Below are positions 28,021 through 36,518 of a DNA stretch of 64,000 nucleotides, piece by piece (position 1 is the stretch's first letter; each line of letters begins with the position of its first letter). This stretch comes from Oscillospiraceae bacterium (GTDB taxonomy: Bacteria > Bacillota > Clostridia > Oscillospirales > SIG627), in assembly GCA_034925865.1 (NCBI GenBank), contig JAYFRN010000011.1:59191-123190 (forward strand). Direction: 5' to 3'. The notes below the pieces were generated by a model. The model searched no databases, was not told the origin of the DNA, and worked only from the letters and a program-made list of their open reading frames with translations. A program made the position numbers and the translations under genes.

Positions 28021-29201
28021 AGGATAGTTTTCCATTTCGTCTTTATCATATTAGCGAGGATATCACAGAAATATATCGTTTCTTCTTCGGTATTCATAGG
28101 AGAAAGGCTTATTCTTATGGTCGAATCGGCCTCGGCATCGGTCAGTCCGTATGCGTGCAGAACACTGCTCTTCCCTTTTTTTGATGAACAGGCCGAGCCG
28201 GAGGACACACATATTCCTTCGTCGGAGAGCAGATGAAGCATTACCTCGCTTTTAATACCGGGAACGGACATACTTATTATACTCGGTAAAGAAGATGGCG
28301 GCTCAAGAAGCTTTACTCCCGGCAGATTTATCACAAAATTGCGGATTTGCGATGAAAGAAACGCAATATGGGCGTTATTTTCATTAAGTTTTTCATATCC
28401 GTCAGCGGCAGCCGCCGCGAAAACCGATATTCCGACAGTATTTTCAGTTCCGCTTCTCAAGGCTTTTTCCTGACCGCCTCCGAGAAGCTGAGATATAAGG
28501 CGCGTTCCGCTTTTTACATACAGTGCGCCGCAGCCTTTCAGCGCATGAATTTTATGCGCGCTGACGGAAAAAAGGTCTGCTCCGAGCATTGACGGAGATA
28601 TTTTTTCTTTCAAGTAGCTCTGTACGCAGTCACTGTGTATTATGGCGCCGGGAGAAGCGCGCTTTATTATGTCCGATGCTGTTTTGATATCGTAAATCGC
28701 GCCGGTTTCATTGTTTACACGCATGATCGAGGCAAATATCACATCCTCGGAAGCGGCGGAACGCAGCATATCTGTATCAAGTCTGCCTCCCGAAGTGGAT
28801 AGCCTTATAACCTTATAGCCATCGCTTTCGAGCTTTTTCATCGGCTCTCCAACGGCGGGATGCTCCGAATCGGTGGTGATTATAGTCTTTCCGCGGCGTG
28901 CGCGGGCATATACCGCGCCGAATATGGCAAGATTGTCGCTCTCGGTGCCGCCGGAGGTAAAATATATTTCAGCCGCGCGGCATCCCATTGTTCCGGCTAT
29001 GATTTCGCGGCATTCTTCAAGTCTTCGTTCCGCATTAAATCCGGCGCGGTGAAGCGACGATGGATTCGCAAAGCTTCGTTCAATATTGTTGTATTCTTCG
29101 CATTCCTGATATTTTTCGCTCGCATATCGCATAAGCTCGTCTCTTGCGGCGAAAGAAAGGGGCGTGGTCGCGGAATTATCGAAATAAACAAGCTTTTTCA
29201 T
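28017..29201 (-). CDS. Cysteine desulfurase (NifS/IscS family, ThiI partner)
   Basis: A PLP enzyme of about 394 residues that donates persulfide sulfur. PLP lysine in SAHKIHALKGCGALY; the active-site Cys loop GICVSSGSACSSKKGKS is present and fairly long. It begins MKKLVYFDNSATTP. The 4-bp overlap with thiI argues that it supplies sulfur to ThiI (like NifZ in Bacillus) rather than for general Fe-S assembly; no IscU/SufU gene is near. Confidence 0.93.
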   Translation of the reverse strand: MKKLVYFDNSATTPLSFAARDELMRYASEKYQECEEYNNIERSFANPSSLHRAGFNAERRLEECREIIAGTMGCRAAEIYFTSGGTESDNLAIFGAVYARARRGKTIITTDSEHPAVGEPMKKLESDGYKVIRLSTSGGRLDTDMLRSAASEDVIFASIMRVNNETGAIYDIKTASDIIKRASPGAIIHSDCVQSYLKEKISPSMLGADLFSVSAHKIHALKGCGALYVKSGTRLISQLLGGGQEKALRSGTENTVGISVFAAAAADGYEKLNENNAHIAFLSSQIRNFVINLPGVKLLEPPSSLPSIISMSVPGIKSEVMLHLLSDEGICVSSGSACSSKKGKSSVLHAYGLTDAEADSTIRISLSPMNTEEETIYFCDILANMIKTKWKTIL

Positions 29202-29308
29202 CATTTGCCTTTGATATCTATTTTTATTAAACCTTTTCTGTCATTCGATTACCGTTTATTAATTGACGCGTAAATTACACAGCATTAAATTTCAGATGTA
29301 TTTCGTTT

Positions 29309-29366
29309 TATTAACACAGCAATTAAACAATGTCCGCAGAACAAGGATTATTTTATTACCGTTTAA
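29309..29366 (+). repeat. Dispersed palindromic element, copy J (core-less)
   Basis: The left arm TATTAACACAGCAATTAAAC and right part AACAAGGATTATTTTATTACC are kept, but the central hairpin and loop are missing. It lies about 110 bp upstream of the cysteine desulfurase start. Confidence 0.6.
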
Positions 29367-29442
29367 CAATCATAGGCCCAAAACCATCTAATTATATATC
29401 ATTTTTTCGAAAAGCGCAAGCATTATTCAACGGTAAAAATAA

Positions 29443-29503
29443 TGGGTAAATTTCCATAGTAAAATCCATAGCACAATTTGCAATGGAGTTTTGTCCGGGA
29501 GAA
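29443..29503 (+). repeat. Two-copy repeat (family 2), copy 2
   Basis: TGGGTAAATTTCCATAGTAA then AATCCATAGCACAATTTGCA and ATGGAGTTTTGTCCGGGAG, matching the minus strand of 22364-22424. Function unknown. Confidence 0.7.
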
Positions 29504-29931
29504 TATTACCGCAGTTTCCAGGGGAACCATACTTCACGCCCAAAGCCTCCACGATGAAATACCAAATTTAATATAAGCTCCGTTTATATGTAGCGGGAGC
29601 AAGCCGAAAGGCTCTCCTCCGTGGCGGTTATACGGGTTGTTTCATGTAAAAAGCCAATATACCATAGTCTTTTATTATCGCAGTAATAATGCTTAAGCCG
29701 ACTGTATTGATAATATTGAGAATATGTGTTATCATGCAAAAAGCATAATTTATATAAATTTTTTCGCAAAATCTCCCATTATATTATAATCCATTCAAAC
29801 GCAACCATCAGTTGAGCAAACACTCTACCTTTGGTTGTTAAAAAGATCGCTTTTTCAACCGATGATCCATTCATTTTCACCGAACTTCATAGTAATATAT
29901 TGGCATAACGTAAAAGGAGTGATACAATTTT

Positions 29932-30426
29932 ATGGCAACTACATTAGGAAAGAAAATCTCTGATTTCAGAAAAGAAAAAGGTATCAAGCAGGAAGAAATG
30001 GCGGAAAAGCTGGGCGTATCTCCTCAGGCCGTGTCCAAATGGGAGAATGATGTTTCCTGCCCTGATATACTTTTGCTTCCGAAAATTGCCTCCATGCTCG
30101 GCGTGACGGTAGACGAGCTGTTGTCTGACGAGCCAAAAAAAGAAACTATGATTTTACCGGTGGAACAAAGGAAAAATATAGACGATATGGTATTCCGGAT
30201 TCGCGTACTGTCATCCGACGGTGACAAGGTTCGAATAAATCTGCCGATGCCGCTTGTGAAAATGTTATTGGAAATGGGTATGAAAATGCCGGAAATCTCC
30301 GGAAATGATATTTTAAAAAATATTGATTTCTCACAGCTTATCGCAATGGTTGAAAAAGGACTTATAGGAAAACTTGTCGAAGTCGAAAGCGCCGACGGAG
30401 ATACCGTGGAAATAGCGGTGGAATAA
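29932..30426 (+). CDS. XRE-family transcriptional regulator with C-terminal domain
   Basis: A 164-residue protein. Residues 5-62 are an XRE helix-turn-helix (GIKQEEMAEKLGVSPQAVSKWENDVSCPD). The C-terminal part (about 80-164) holds a short helical segment and ends KLVEVESADGDTVEIAVE. AAGGAGTGA precedes the ATG. The next gene starts 1 bp after its stop and ends with a nearly identical motif, so the two probably form a pair; the fold is likely a small beta domain. Target genes are unknown. Confidence 0.82.
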   Translation: MATTLGKKISDFRKEKGIKQEEMAEKLGVSPQAVSKWENDVSCPDILLLPKIASMLGVTVDELLSDEPKKETMILPVEQRKNIDDMVFRIRVLSSDGDKVRINLPMPLVKMLLEMGMKMPEISGNDILKNIDFSQLIAMVEKGLIGKLVEVESADGDTVEIAVE

Positions 30427-30427
30427 A

Positions 30428-30688
30428 ATGCGTATTTACGTTAAATCGAATGACGGGAAAAAGTTCACCTTGCTGTTCCCTTCATGTCTGATTTTCAACG
30501 ATATCACGGCTTCAATCGGAGCCAAAGCACTAAATAAACATATAAATATGGATATCGATTTGAAGCTTAACGCCCATGACATGCGAAAGCTTATCAGAAT
30601 GCTGAACAGGATGAGACGAAAATATCCGGATATGTATCTGGTTGATATCGAAAGCGCCGACGGTGATATCGTAAAGATAAAGCTGTGA
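30428..30688 (+). CDS. Small partner protein sharing the XRE regulator's C-terminal domain
   Basis: A protein of 86 residues, MRIYVKSNDGKKFTLLFPSC to the end DIESADGDIVKIKL. Its last ~15 residues mirror those of the preceding regulator (EVESADGDTVEIAV), and both have a middle helical stretch, suggesting an in-operon duplication of one domain. It begins 1 bp after the upstream stop. No enzyme motif is visible. It may act as a co-regulator or sensor for the XRE protein; this is inference. Confidence 0.7.
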   Translation: MRIYVKSNDGKKFTLLFPSCLIFNDITASIGAKALNKHINMDIDLKLNAHDMRKLIRMLNRMRRKYPDMYLVDIESADGDIVKIKL

Positions 30689-30793
30689 AAGCTTCTCTGT
30701 ATATCTCCGAGTAAAAACGCTAAACAACAATATAACTGATTCTCATCTTTATTGTTCCCGGCAAAGGCAATCAGCGATCAAAAATGTAACTAA

Positions 30794-30835
30794 GGCGCTG
30801 CCTCATTAATATGCGGCAGCGCCATAATATTTTTA
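30794..30835 (+). terminator. Terminator after the XRE pair
   Basis: Stem GGCGCTGCC (30794-30802) with GGCAGCGCC (30815-30823), a 12-base loop, then ATAATATTTTTA. The T-run is short and offset, so strength is uncertain. Confidence 0.7.
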
Positions 30836-30845
30836 TAATGGGTAT

Positions 30846-30952
30846 TATTAACTCGGCATTTAAATAATTACCGCTTAAAGAGAGAAAAGACTTTGGTATA
30901 TGGGCTTTTCTCTCTTATAAAACACGACTTATTTAAATGACGTTTTAATATT
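30846..30952 (+). repeat. Dispersed palindromic element, copy C (full length)
   Basis: Left arm ATTAACTCGGCATTTAAATA, right arm TTATTTAAATGACGTTTTAA, hairpin AAAGAGAGAAAAG with CTTTTCTCTCTT, loop ACTTTGGTATATGGG. It lies between the convergent XRE pair and a lipoprotein gene. Confidence 0.88.
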
Positions 30953-30981
30953 ACATGTTATTAACCCACAAATGAGCCAAA

Positions 30982-32490
30982 TTACGGTTCAAGGTGTTTA
31001 ATTGTATCAATCATACCGCTGAGATCGGTACCAAGCTTTGCCGATATCTTATCATATTCAGAGGCAAAGCTTCCGCCTTCCTTTAACACATAAAAAGGAA
31101 TAAGCCATTCGATATTCTCTAACACATTCGAATTTACGAGAGCAAAGTCAAACGAAACGGTGTCGCGGATAATATCGAGCATCTGAGACATTTTATCGTC
31201 TCGCGCATAAGCTTTCTTCAAAGCAATCTCATAATAAGCGGGGGTAATATATCTGTAGCCTTCCGCCGCCATTGCTTCGAGAATAAACGCAGATTTTTCA
31301 ACATCCTCGCATGTCGTAGGAACGCAGAACACGTTGTATGAGTCATGAATAAAGCTCTTGTATTCACCCTGCGCCTCATCATACATCGGCACGGGCAAAA
31401 TGCCGTAATCGTCGTCCATAGAGCGGTATTGGGCGAATTCAATAAGCCGACCGGGGAGGAACATCAGCTCGCTTTTTGCAAAATGAGTATCCATATCGTA
31501 TTTATACGTGTCTCCGACATAAACTCCGTTATTACTGTACATGAAAGAACGAAGTTTATCGACAACTTCTAATGTATAACTGTTATTCAGTACTATTTCA
31601 GGATAGCCGTCTGCATTGAATTTCGAAAATTCCACATTGCTGCCGACCAGGAAAGCGTATAGCGAAGCGTTCGGGGCAAGGCCGATACCGTAAAGGTCGT
31701 TTTCGTCGCGTTCTCCGCCGCCGTCAATGTCATTATAAACAAGCTTACAGTATTCGCTGAGCTTGTCGAGCGTCCATTTTCTATCAGTAGCAAGCTGATA
31801 TAAGGTATCGGCGGACTGACTTGTTTTATCTTCAAAGATCTGTCTGTTGAAGAATATTCCGTTCATCCATTGGATAAATGCCACTCCTATATCTCCCGCG
31901 AGGAAATACAGCTTCTCATTTTCATAGGTGTTTACCTTAATATAGCTATCCGGCCACCACGGCTTTGAGAAATCAAGATATTCGGTATTATGAAGATTAG
32001 CTAAAGCGTTTTGAAGTATTAATGTCGGACTGTAATACTGAGTTATAGCGGCGATATCGCATTCGTCGGAACCGGACTGAGCAATAGCGGCTATTTTATC
32101 GATACATGACCATTTATCTCCGCAGACAACCGATTCAAGTTTTACATTAAAGCGTTCTTGAATATTGTTCAGACGTTTATAAACCGCGTCATTGAGTAAT
32201 TCCTCGGTTTCAGCTTCCGCCCAAATTTCGTAATCAAAATCCTGGCGTACATAAATGGTAACCGTCTCGCCTTCGAAATTTCTCTCCGGAAGACCGTCCT
32301 TGACATCGGCGCGGTCAACTACTCCGGATTCATTTGTTTGGGTATTCTGTGCAGCGGTTCCGGTAGCCTGATTCCCTGTTTTTGTATTATCAGGTTCTTG
32401 GGGCGTGCAAGCAGCGAGCGAAAAAGAAGAAGCAACCGCAAGTATACATAGAATAGCTGCAACAAGTTTTTTTATCGTGCTGTTTTTCAT
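30982..32490 (-). CDS. Extracellular substrate-binding lipoprotein
   Basis: A 502-residue lipoprotein with signal peptide and lipobox ASSFSLAAC (Cys at about 28), then a Thr/Gln/Asn-rich linker. The rest (NDIDGGGERDENDLYGIGL, GRLIEFAQYRSMDDDYGILP) resembles family-1-like ABC solute-binding proteins for oligosaccharides. GAGGGAAATCC precedes the ATG. No permease or ATPase genes are adjacent. It is divergent from a paralogue at 33003. The substrate is unknown; orphan binding proteins often share permeases elsewhere. Confidence 0.85.
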   Translation of the reverse strand: MKNSTIKKLVAAILCILAVASSFSLAACTPQEPDNTKTGNQATGTAAQNTQTNESGVVDRADVKDGLPERNFEGETVTIYVRQDFDYEIWAEAETEELLNDAVYKRLNNIQERFNVKLESVVCGDKWSCIDKIAAIAQSGSDECDIAAITQYYSPTLILQNALANLHNTEYLDFSKPWWPDSYIKVNTYENEKLYFLAGDIGVAFIQWMNGIFFNRQIFEDKTSQSADTLYQLATDRKWTLDKLSEYCKLVYNDIDGGGERDENDLYGIGLAPNASLYAFLVGSNVEFSKFNADGYPEIVLNNSYTLEVVDKLRSFMYSNNGVYVGDTYKYDMDTHFAKSELMFLPGRLIEFAQYRSMDDDYGILPVPMYDEAQGEYKSFIHDSYNVFCVPTTCEDVEKSAFILEAMAAEGYRYITPAYYEIALKKAYARDDKMSQMLDIIRDTVSFDFALVNSNVLENIEWLIPFYVLKEGGSFASEYDKISAKLGTDLSGMIDTIKHLEP

Positions 32491-32837
32491 GGATTTCCCT
32501 CATCATTAAAATTTTTGAACTTATATAATTCTATATTATTGTAGCATAAATACATGCTTTGTCAATGTTTTTATAATATTTATTTCATTATTTTATCACA
32601 GATAACAAGACATAAAACGCAATATAAATATTAGTTGATGTTATTTTTCTCAATATTATTATGTCCGTTAAATTTCTTTTGTATTATCCATTAACAAAGC
32701 TGGTTATTAAAAACGGTAATAAATAATAAAGCTTGTTAATAATTACCACGTTATTAATTAAACAGTCGGCAGTAAATTTAATTCATTTTATTATTTGGCG
32801 CATTTGAACAATTTTGAAATTATTATTATAAAATTTA

Positions 32838-32866
32838 TTGACAATGCTCACATCATATGATAAAAT
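32838..32866 (+). promoter_or_regulatory. Sigma-A promoter of the 33003 lipoprotein gene
   Basis: TTGACA (32838-32843), 17 bp, TAAAAT (32861-32866). The transcript would begin near 32873 and carry the core-less palindromic element in its roughly 130-base leader. Confidence 0.8.
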
Positions 32867-32901
32867 CATGTACGATTGATTTACATATTCTTTATATAAA
32901 T

Positions 32902-32968
32902 GCGATTAAATAATCCTTGTTTTACAAGAGACTTAAGCGGGTATTATTTAATTCTGAGCTATTAATAA
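32902..32968 (-). repeat. Dispersed palindromic element, copy I (core-less)
   Basis: GCGATTAAATAATCCTTGTT and ACAAGAGACTTAAGCGGG and TATTATTTAATTCTGAGC match both flanks of full copies, but the hairpin and loop between AAGAGA and CTTAAGC are deleted. It is located in the leader of the gene at 33003. Confidence 0.7.
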
Positions 32969-33002
32969 CGAATATGGAATAAAATTCAGAAAGGGAATTC
33001 TA

Positions 33003-34502
33003 ATGAAAAAAAGAAAATCCATTGCGATCATTATCGCTTTTCTGATGTTGTTCTCCGTTCTGGCGGTGGGATGTCAGCCCCAAACGCCTGATACAGTACC
33101 TCAGACGAACAACACCGAAGCGATAAACACGGCAAATGTAACAACCGGCTCGAACGAACCCCAATTAAAGGTTTCAGAAGGCGTTGATTTCGGAGGAGAA
33201 GATTTTGTTATTCTCGTCCCGAAGTCTTCAGGTTGGTCTATTTACAACGATTTTACTCCTACGGAAGGAAGCGTTGACGATTCAATCACCAATGCCAATT
33301 ATACCAGAAAAGAAAAGCTTAAATCGCTTTATAATGTAAACATAACTGAAGTAATAGCAGGAAATACCGTCGCCGCTGATGCACGCGCCGATATTTCCAG
33401 CAACAACGGCACGTACGATGCGATTCACATTGAGCTTGATCAGGTCGCTCCACTCGCTCAGGAAGGCTTTTTTATTGACCTTGCTTCGCTTAACTCAATG
33501 GAGCTTTCCAATCCCTGGTATACACAAAGCTTCGTTGATCAGATGTCCATAGCAAACAAGCTGTTCTTCGTACTCGGCGATATATCGACGGTCGACAATG
33601 ACGGAATCGCCGCTGTCATGTTCAATAAGGGCATGGTAGAAGACACCGGTCTTGAAAGCCCGTACGATCATGTCAGAGACAACACCTGGACAATTGATAC
33701 AATGTATGATATGTGCAAGGGCGCTTATAAAGACCTAAACGACGATGGTAAAGGCACCGGCAAAGACCAGTGGGGATACCTTACCGCTTATTCCAGTATC
33801 GTGTTCCAGCTCGCATCCTGCGGAGTTCATATCTGCGAAAAGGATGAGAACGACATACCAAATCTCACCGCTTACAGCGCAAAGAACACTGAAATAATCG
33901 ATAAAGTCCTTGAATTTTATAACGATAAAACAACCACAATTCACCTTGATCAGATCCCGACTTCAGAATGCGGCGGCGTCAGCGTATATGAATACGGCAA
34001 TACCATGTTCATGGAAAACCGAATCATGTTCCGCCAGACGGCCATGGTCAGAATAATTCAATGCCGTGTTATGGAAGAGGAATTCGGAATCCTTCCTTAT
34101 CCGAAGTATGATTCTGAACAAGAAAACTATGCTCACGGCTTCAGCTATTCCACTCCGGTCATCGCCATTCCGAGATATTCAGAGGATGCGGAAGCGGCAG
34201 GCGCGGTTATTGAAGCACTCTCTTATTACGGCAGAACACTCGTTCGCCCGGAATATTATAACAGAGTTCTCAAAGGTGTTGTCGCACGCGATGAAGAAAG
34301 CCAGTTCTGCCTTGATATTATTTTTGATACCGCCTTTTATGATTTAGGCCTTGTACTTGATATCGGAGATCTCGATACCAAGCTCACCGCTATGGTCTCT
34401 AAAGGAACCAATACCTTCGCTTCCGATTATGCGGCAGTCGAAGAATCAGCAAAAACACAACTTCAGAAATATATTGACAATTACGAAAGCATAATCAATT
34501 AA
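33003..34502 (+). CDS. Extracellular substrate-binding lipoprotein
   Basis: A 499-residue lipoprotein with signal peptide MKKRKSIAIIIAFLMLFSVL, lipobox AVGC, and a Thr/Asn-rich linker. It has the same overall build as the protein encoded at 30982-32490 (shared pattern around YKDLNDDGKGTGKDQWGYL and MEEEFGILPYPKYDSEQ), so the two are likely paralogues in divergent orientation. AAAGGGAATTCTA precedes the ATG; a promoter and a terminator frame it as a single-gene unit. No transporter subunits are beside it. Confidence 0.87.
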   Translation: MKKRKSIAIIIAFLMLFSVLAVGCQPQTPDTVPQTNNTEAINTANVTTGSNEPQLKVSEGVDFGGEDFVILVPKSSGWSIYNDFTPTEGSVDDSITNANYTRKEKLKSLYNVNITEVIAGNTVAADARADISSNNGTYDAIHIELDQVAPLAQEGFFIDLASLNSMELSNPWYTQSFVDQMSIANKLFFVLGDISTVDNDGIAAVMFNKGMVEDTGLESPYDHVRDNTWTIDTMYDMCKGAYKDLNDDGKGTGKDQWGYLTAYSSIVFQLASCGVHICEKDENDIPNLTAYSAKNTEIIDKVLEFYNDKTTTIHLDQIPTSECGGVSVYEYGNTMFMENRIMFRQTAMVRIIQCRVMEEEFGILPYPKYDSEQENYAHGFSYSTPVIAIPRYSEDAEAAGAVIEALSYYGRTLVRPEYYNRVLKGVVARDEESQFCLDIIFDTAFYDLGLVLDIGDLDTKLTAMVSKGTNTFASDYAAVEESAKTQLQKYIDNYESIIN

Positions 34503-34517
34503 GTTGATATTATTTAA

Positions 34518-34549
34518 AAAGTCCCACCGAAAAACGGCGGGACTTTTTT
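34518..34549 (+). terminator. Intrinsic terminator after the 33003 lipoprotein gene
   Basis: Stem AAAGTCCC(A)CCG with CGG(C)GGGACTTT and a 5-base loop, running into six T. It lies 15 bp after the stop codon. Confidence 0.9.
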
Positions 34550-34676
34550 CTTCTCATAATTCTTAAACGACGTGATATGATTGTTGATGCAATCTTCTCA
34601 CCTGCTAATATACATTTAAGGATGTATAAAACTATAAATAAACTCTTGAAAAGTTATTGAAAAATTGATTGATTCA

Positions 34677-36392
34677 TCATACAGATGCTTTTTTAATTTC
34701 CTGTCTCGCTGCATTTCTCTTGATCTTTCTCGATGTTGTTTTCTCAAACTCCTGATCGCGTACGATGATTTTTGTAACCTGCTTGTATGACGGAAGCTTG
34801 TCAAGCTGTTTCCTTATTTCTGTTTTTAACGCATCGAGAGTGTCGGTGATATTAAGAGCTTTCAGCATATCAAGATTCGGGAATATTTCCGCGCAGAGAG
34901 CGCTTTCATTTCCTAGATCATCCTTGAAGGCGGAAACAATTACTTCGCTCACGAGCGGGATTGCCGAGATGTATCCTTCAATTTCTTCGGGATATATATT
35001 CTTGCCGTTCGCCAAAACTATTACATTTTTTTTGCGGCCAGTAATTGAGATTTGTCCGAGCTCGTTGATCTTTCCGTAATCTCCGGTTTTAAACCAACCG
35101 TCGTCCGAAAGGACAGCTTTTGTCGCCTCGGGGTTTTTATAATATCCCATCATTACGATCGGACCCTTGACACAAATTTCGCCTTCTCCGTCGCCAGTTA
35201 CATCGTCGAGTTTTACATCAATACAGGGCAATTTTACGCCGGTGGTGCGAAAATCGTTGAATCTGTCACGGTTTGCGCTCACAAGCGGAGAGCATTCGGT
35301 TATACCGTATCCGTTGATAAGATCTATTCCGATGGAATCAAAAAATTCACCTATCTCAGGACGAATAGGCGCTCCGCCGCATACGATTTTTCTGAGATTT
35401 CCGCCGAAAGCGGCACGTAATGTCTTAAACAGCGGTTTTCTCAAATCTATTCCGATATTCCTTAAGCTGTTTGAAAACGCGATCAGCTTTTTAAGCTTCA
35501 CATCCATTTTCTTTTCAGCAGCGGAAAGCCAGACCTTATTATACAATACTTCCGCAAGCGCAGGGACGATTATAATATAGCTGGGCTTGTAAAAAAGCAA
35601 ATTTTTCGCGGTGTTCCGGAGATTGTCGTTTATACAGATCGTAGCGTGCATATGCAGAGAAACGAGAATGCCGCACACGCCTTCATATGTGTGATGATAC
35701 GGAAGAACTGAAAGGCAGATATCATAAACAGTCGAAACCTGAAGCCCGTAATATACACTGAATACAAGGTTCTTTTCAGAAAGCATTACGCCTTTCGCCA
35801 AACCTGTTGTCCCGGAGGTATATACGACCATTTTCAGTTTTTCAATATTATTTCTGATTTTTTCAAAGCTGTTGTTCCCGGAATCAACTTCTTTTTTCCC
35901 CGCGGCTATTAATTTTTCATATGAAAGAAATTCTCCGTCGTTTTCTTCGCGTTCAAAGCCGATAAAATATTTGAACGCCGGCAATGACGCGCGGTTCTCT
36001 CGAATAAAGCTCTCATGCTTTTTCGCATAGAAAAGTATTGAAGAATCACAGTCGTTCAAAACATAAAGAAGATCTTTATCAGGTAAATCCTTGTCTATCG
36101 GTACAAAAACATTTTTTGACTGAAGAACAGAAAGATATACCGTAACCCAGTCATAACTGTTTTCGCCTATAGCGGAAATATGGCATTCGCCGCATTCGAG
36201 CGATTCAATCGCAGTGCCCAGATAAACAGTATCCTGTCTAAAACTATTGTATGTTATTTCGTGAAGCGTAGAATTCTTATCTTTATACTTGAATGCATAC
36301 CTGTCTCCCGCCTCTTTTGACGCGAGCAAAAGCATCTCGCGTATACTGCCGAATTCCTTGACATTATATAGAGGATAATTTTTTTGCTTCAT
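34677..36392 (-). CDS. AMP-forming acyl-CoA synthetase (long-chain fatty acid ligase type)
   Basis: An ANL-superfamily adenylating enzyme of about 571 residues. The phosphate loop is VVYTSGTTGLAKGVMLSEKN, then GYGITECSPL, GWFKTGDYGKI, and the hinge GRKKNVIVLANGKNIYPEE. The C-terminal catalytic lysine region is YKQVTKIIVRDQEFEKTTSRKIKR. The ATG at 36392 (GAAAGGA 7 bp upstream) is preferred over a TTG at 36407. It probably activates fatty or aryl acids; acyl chain and pathway are unknown. No acyl carrier protein gene is adjacent. Confidence 0.88.
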   Translation of the reverse strand: MKQKNYPLYNVKEFGSIREMLLLASKEAGDRYAFKYKDKNSTLHEITYNSFRQDTVYLGTAIESLECGECHISAIGENSYDWVTVYLSVLQSKNVFVPIDKDLPDKDLLYVLNDCDSSILFYAKKHESFIRENRASLPAFKYFIGFEREENDGEFLSYEKLIAAGKKEVDSGNNSFEKIRNNIEKLKMVVYTSGTTGLAKGVMLSEKNLVFSVYYGLQVSTVYDICLSVLPYHHTYEGVCGILVSLHMHATICINDNLRNTAKNLLFYKPSYIIIVPALAEVLYNKVWLSAAEKKMDVKLKKLIAFSNSLRNIGIDLRKPLFKTLRAAFGGNLRKIVCGGAPIRPEIGEFFDSIGIDLINGYGITECSPLVSANRDRFNDFRTTGVKLPCIDVKLDDVTGDGEGEICVKGPIVMMGYYKNPEATKAVLSDDGWFKTGDYGKINELGQISITGRKKNVIVLANGKNIYPEEIEGYISAIPLVSEVIVSAFKDDLGNESALCAEIFPNLDMLKALNITDTLDALKTEIRKQLDKLPSYKQVTKIIVRDQEFEKTTSRKIKRNAARQEIKKASV

Positions 36393-36518
36393 ATTAATTC
36401 CTTTCAAAAGTCAATACTGTGATCATCGTTAGTTCTTACGCCACATCATGGTTATGAAAACCATTATAAGCAATTCAGACATTTATGTCAAGTGGGTTTT
36501 ATAAGCTTTTAAATAATA

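Larger units (their letters stand above)
29202..29931. other. Intergenic region with two repeat copies
   Basis: This 730-bp divergent gap contains a core-less copy of the palindromic element (29309-29366) and copy 2 of the family-2 repeat (29443-29503). Short ORFs here lack ribosome binding sites and are not called. Confidence 0.6.
32491..33002. other. Divergent promoter region between two lipoprotein genes
   Basis: A very A/T-rich 512-bp gap with a strong promoter for the plus-strand gene (32838-32866), a core-less palindromic element in the expected 5' leader (32902-32968) and a doubtful second decayed copy (32703-32760). Confidence 0.65.

Noticed and set aside
29584-29769. 61-codon ORF in the XRE upstream gap
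   Set aside because: Unusual composition, no ribosome binding site, sits among repeat remnants.
32703-32760. Possible further copy of the palindromic element
   Set aside because: Only the outer TATTAAAAACGG-like arm fits; the right arm is too diverged to count as a copy.
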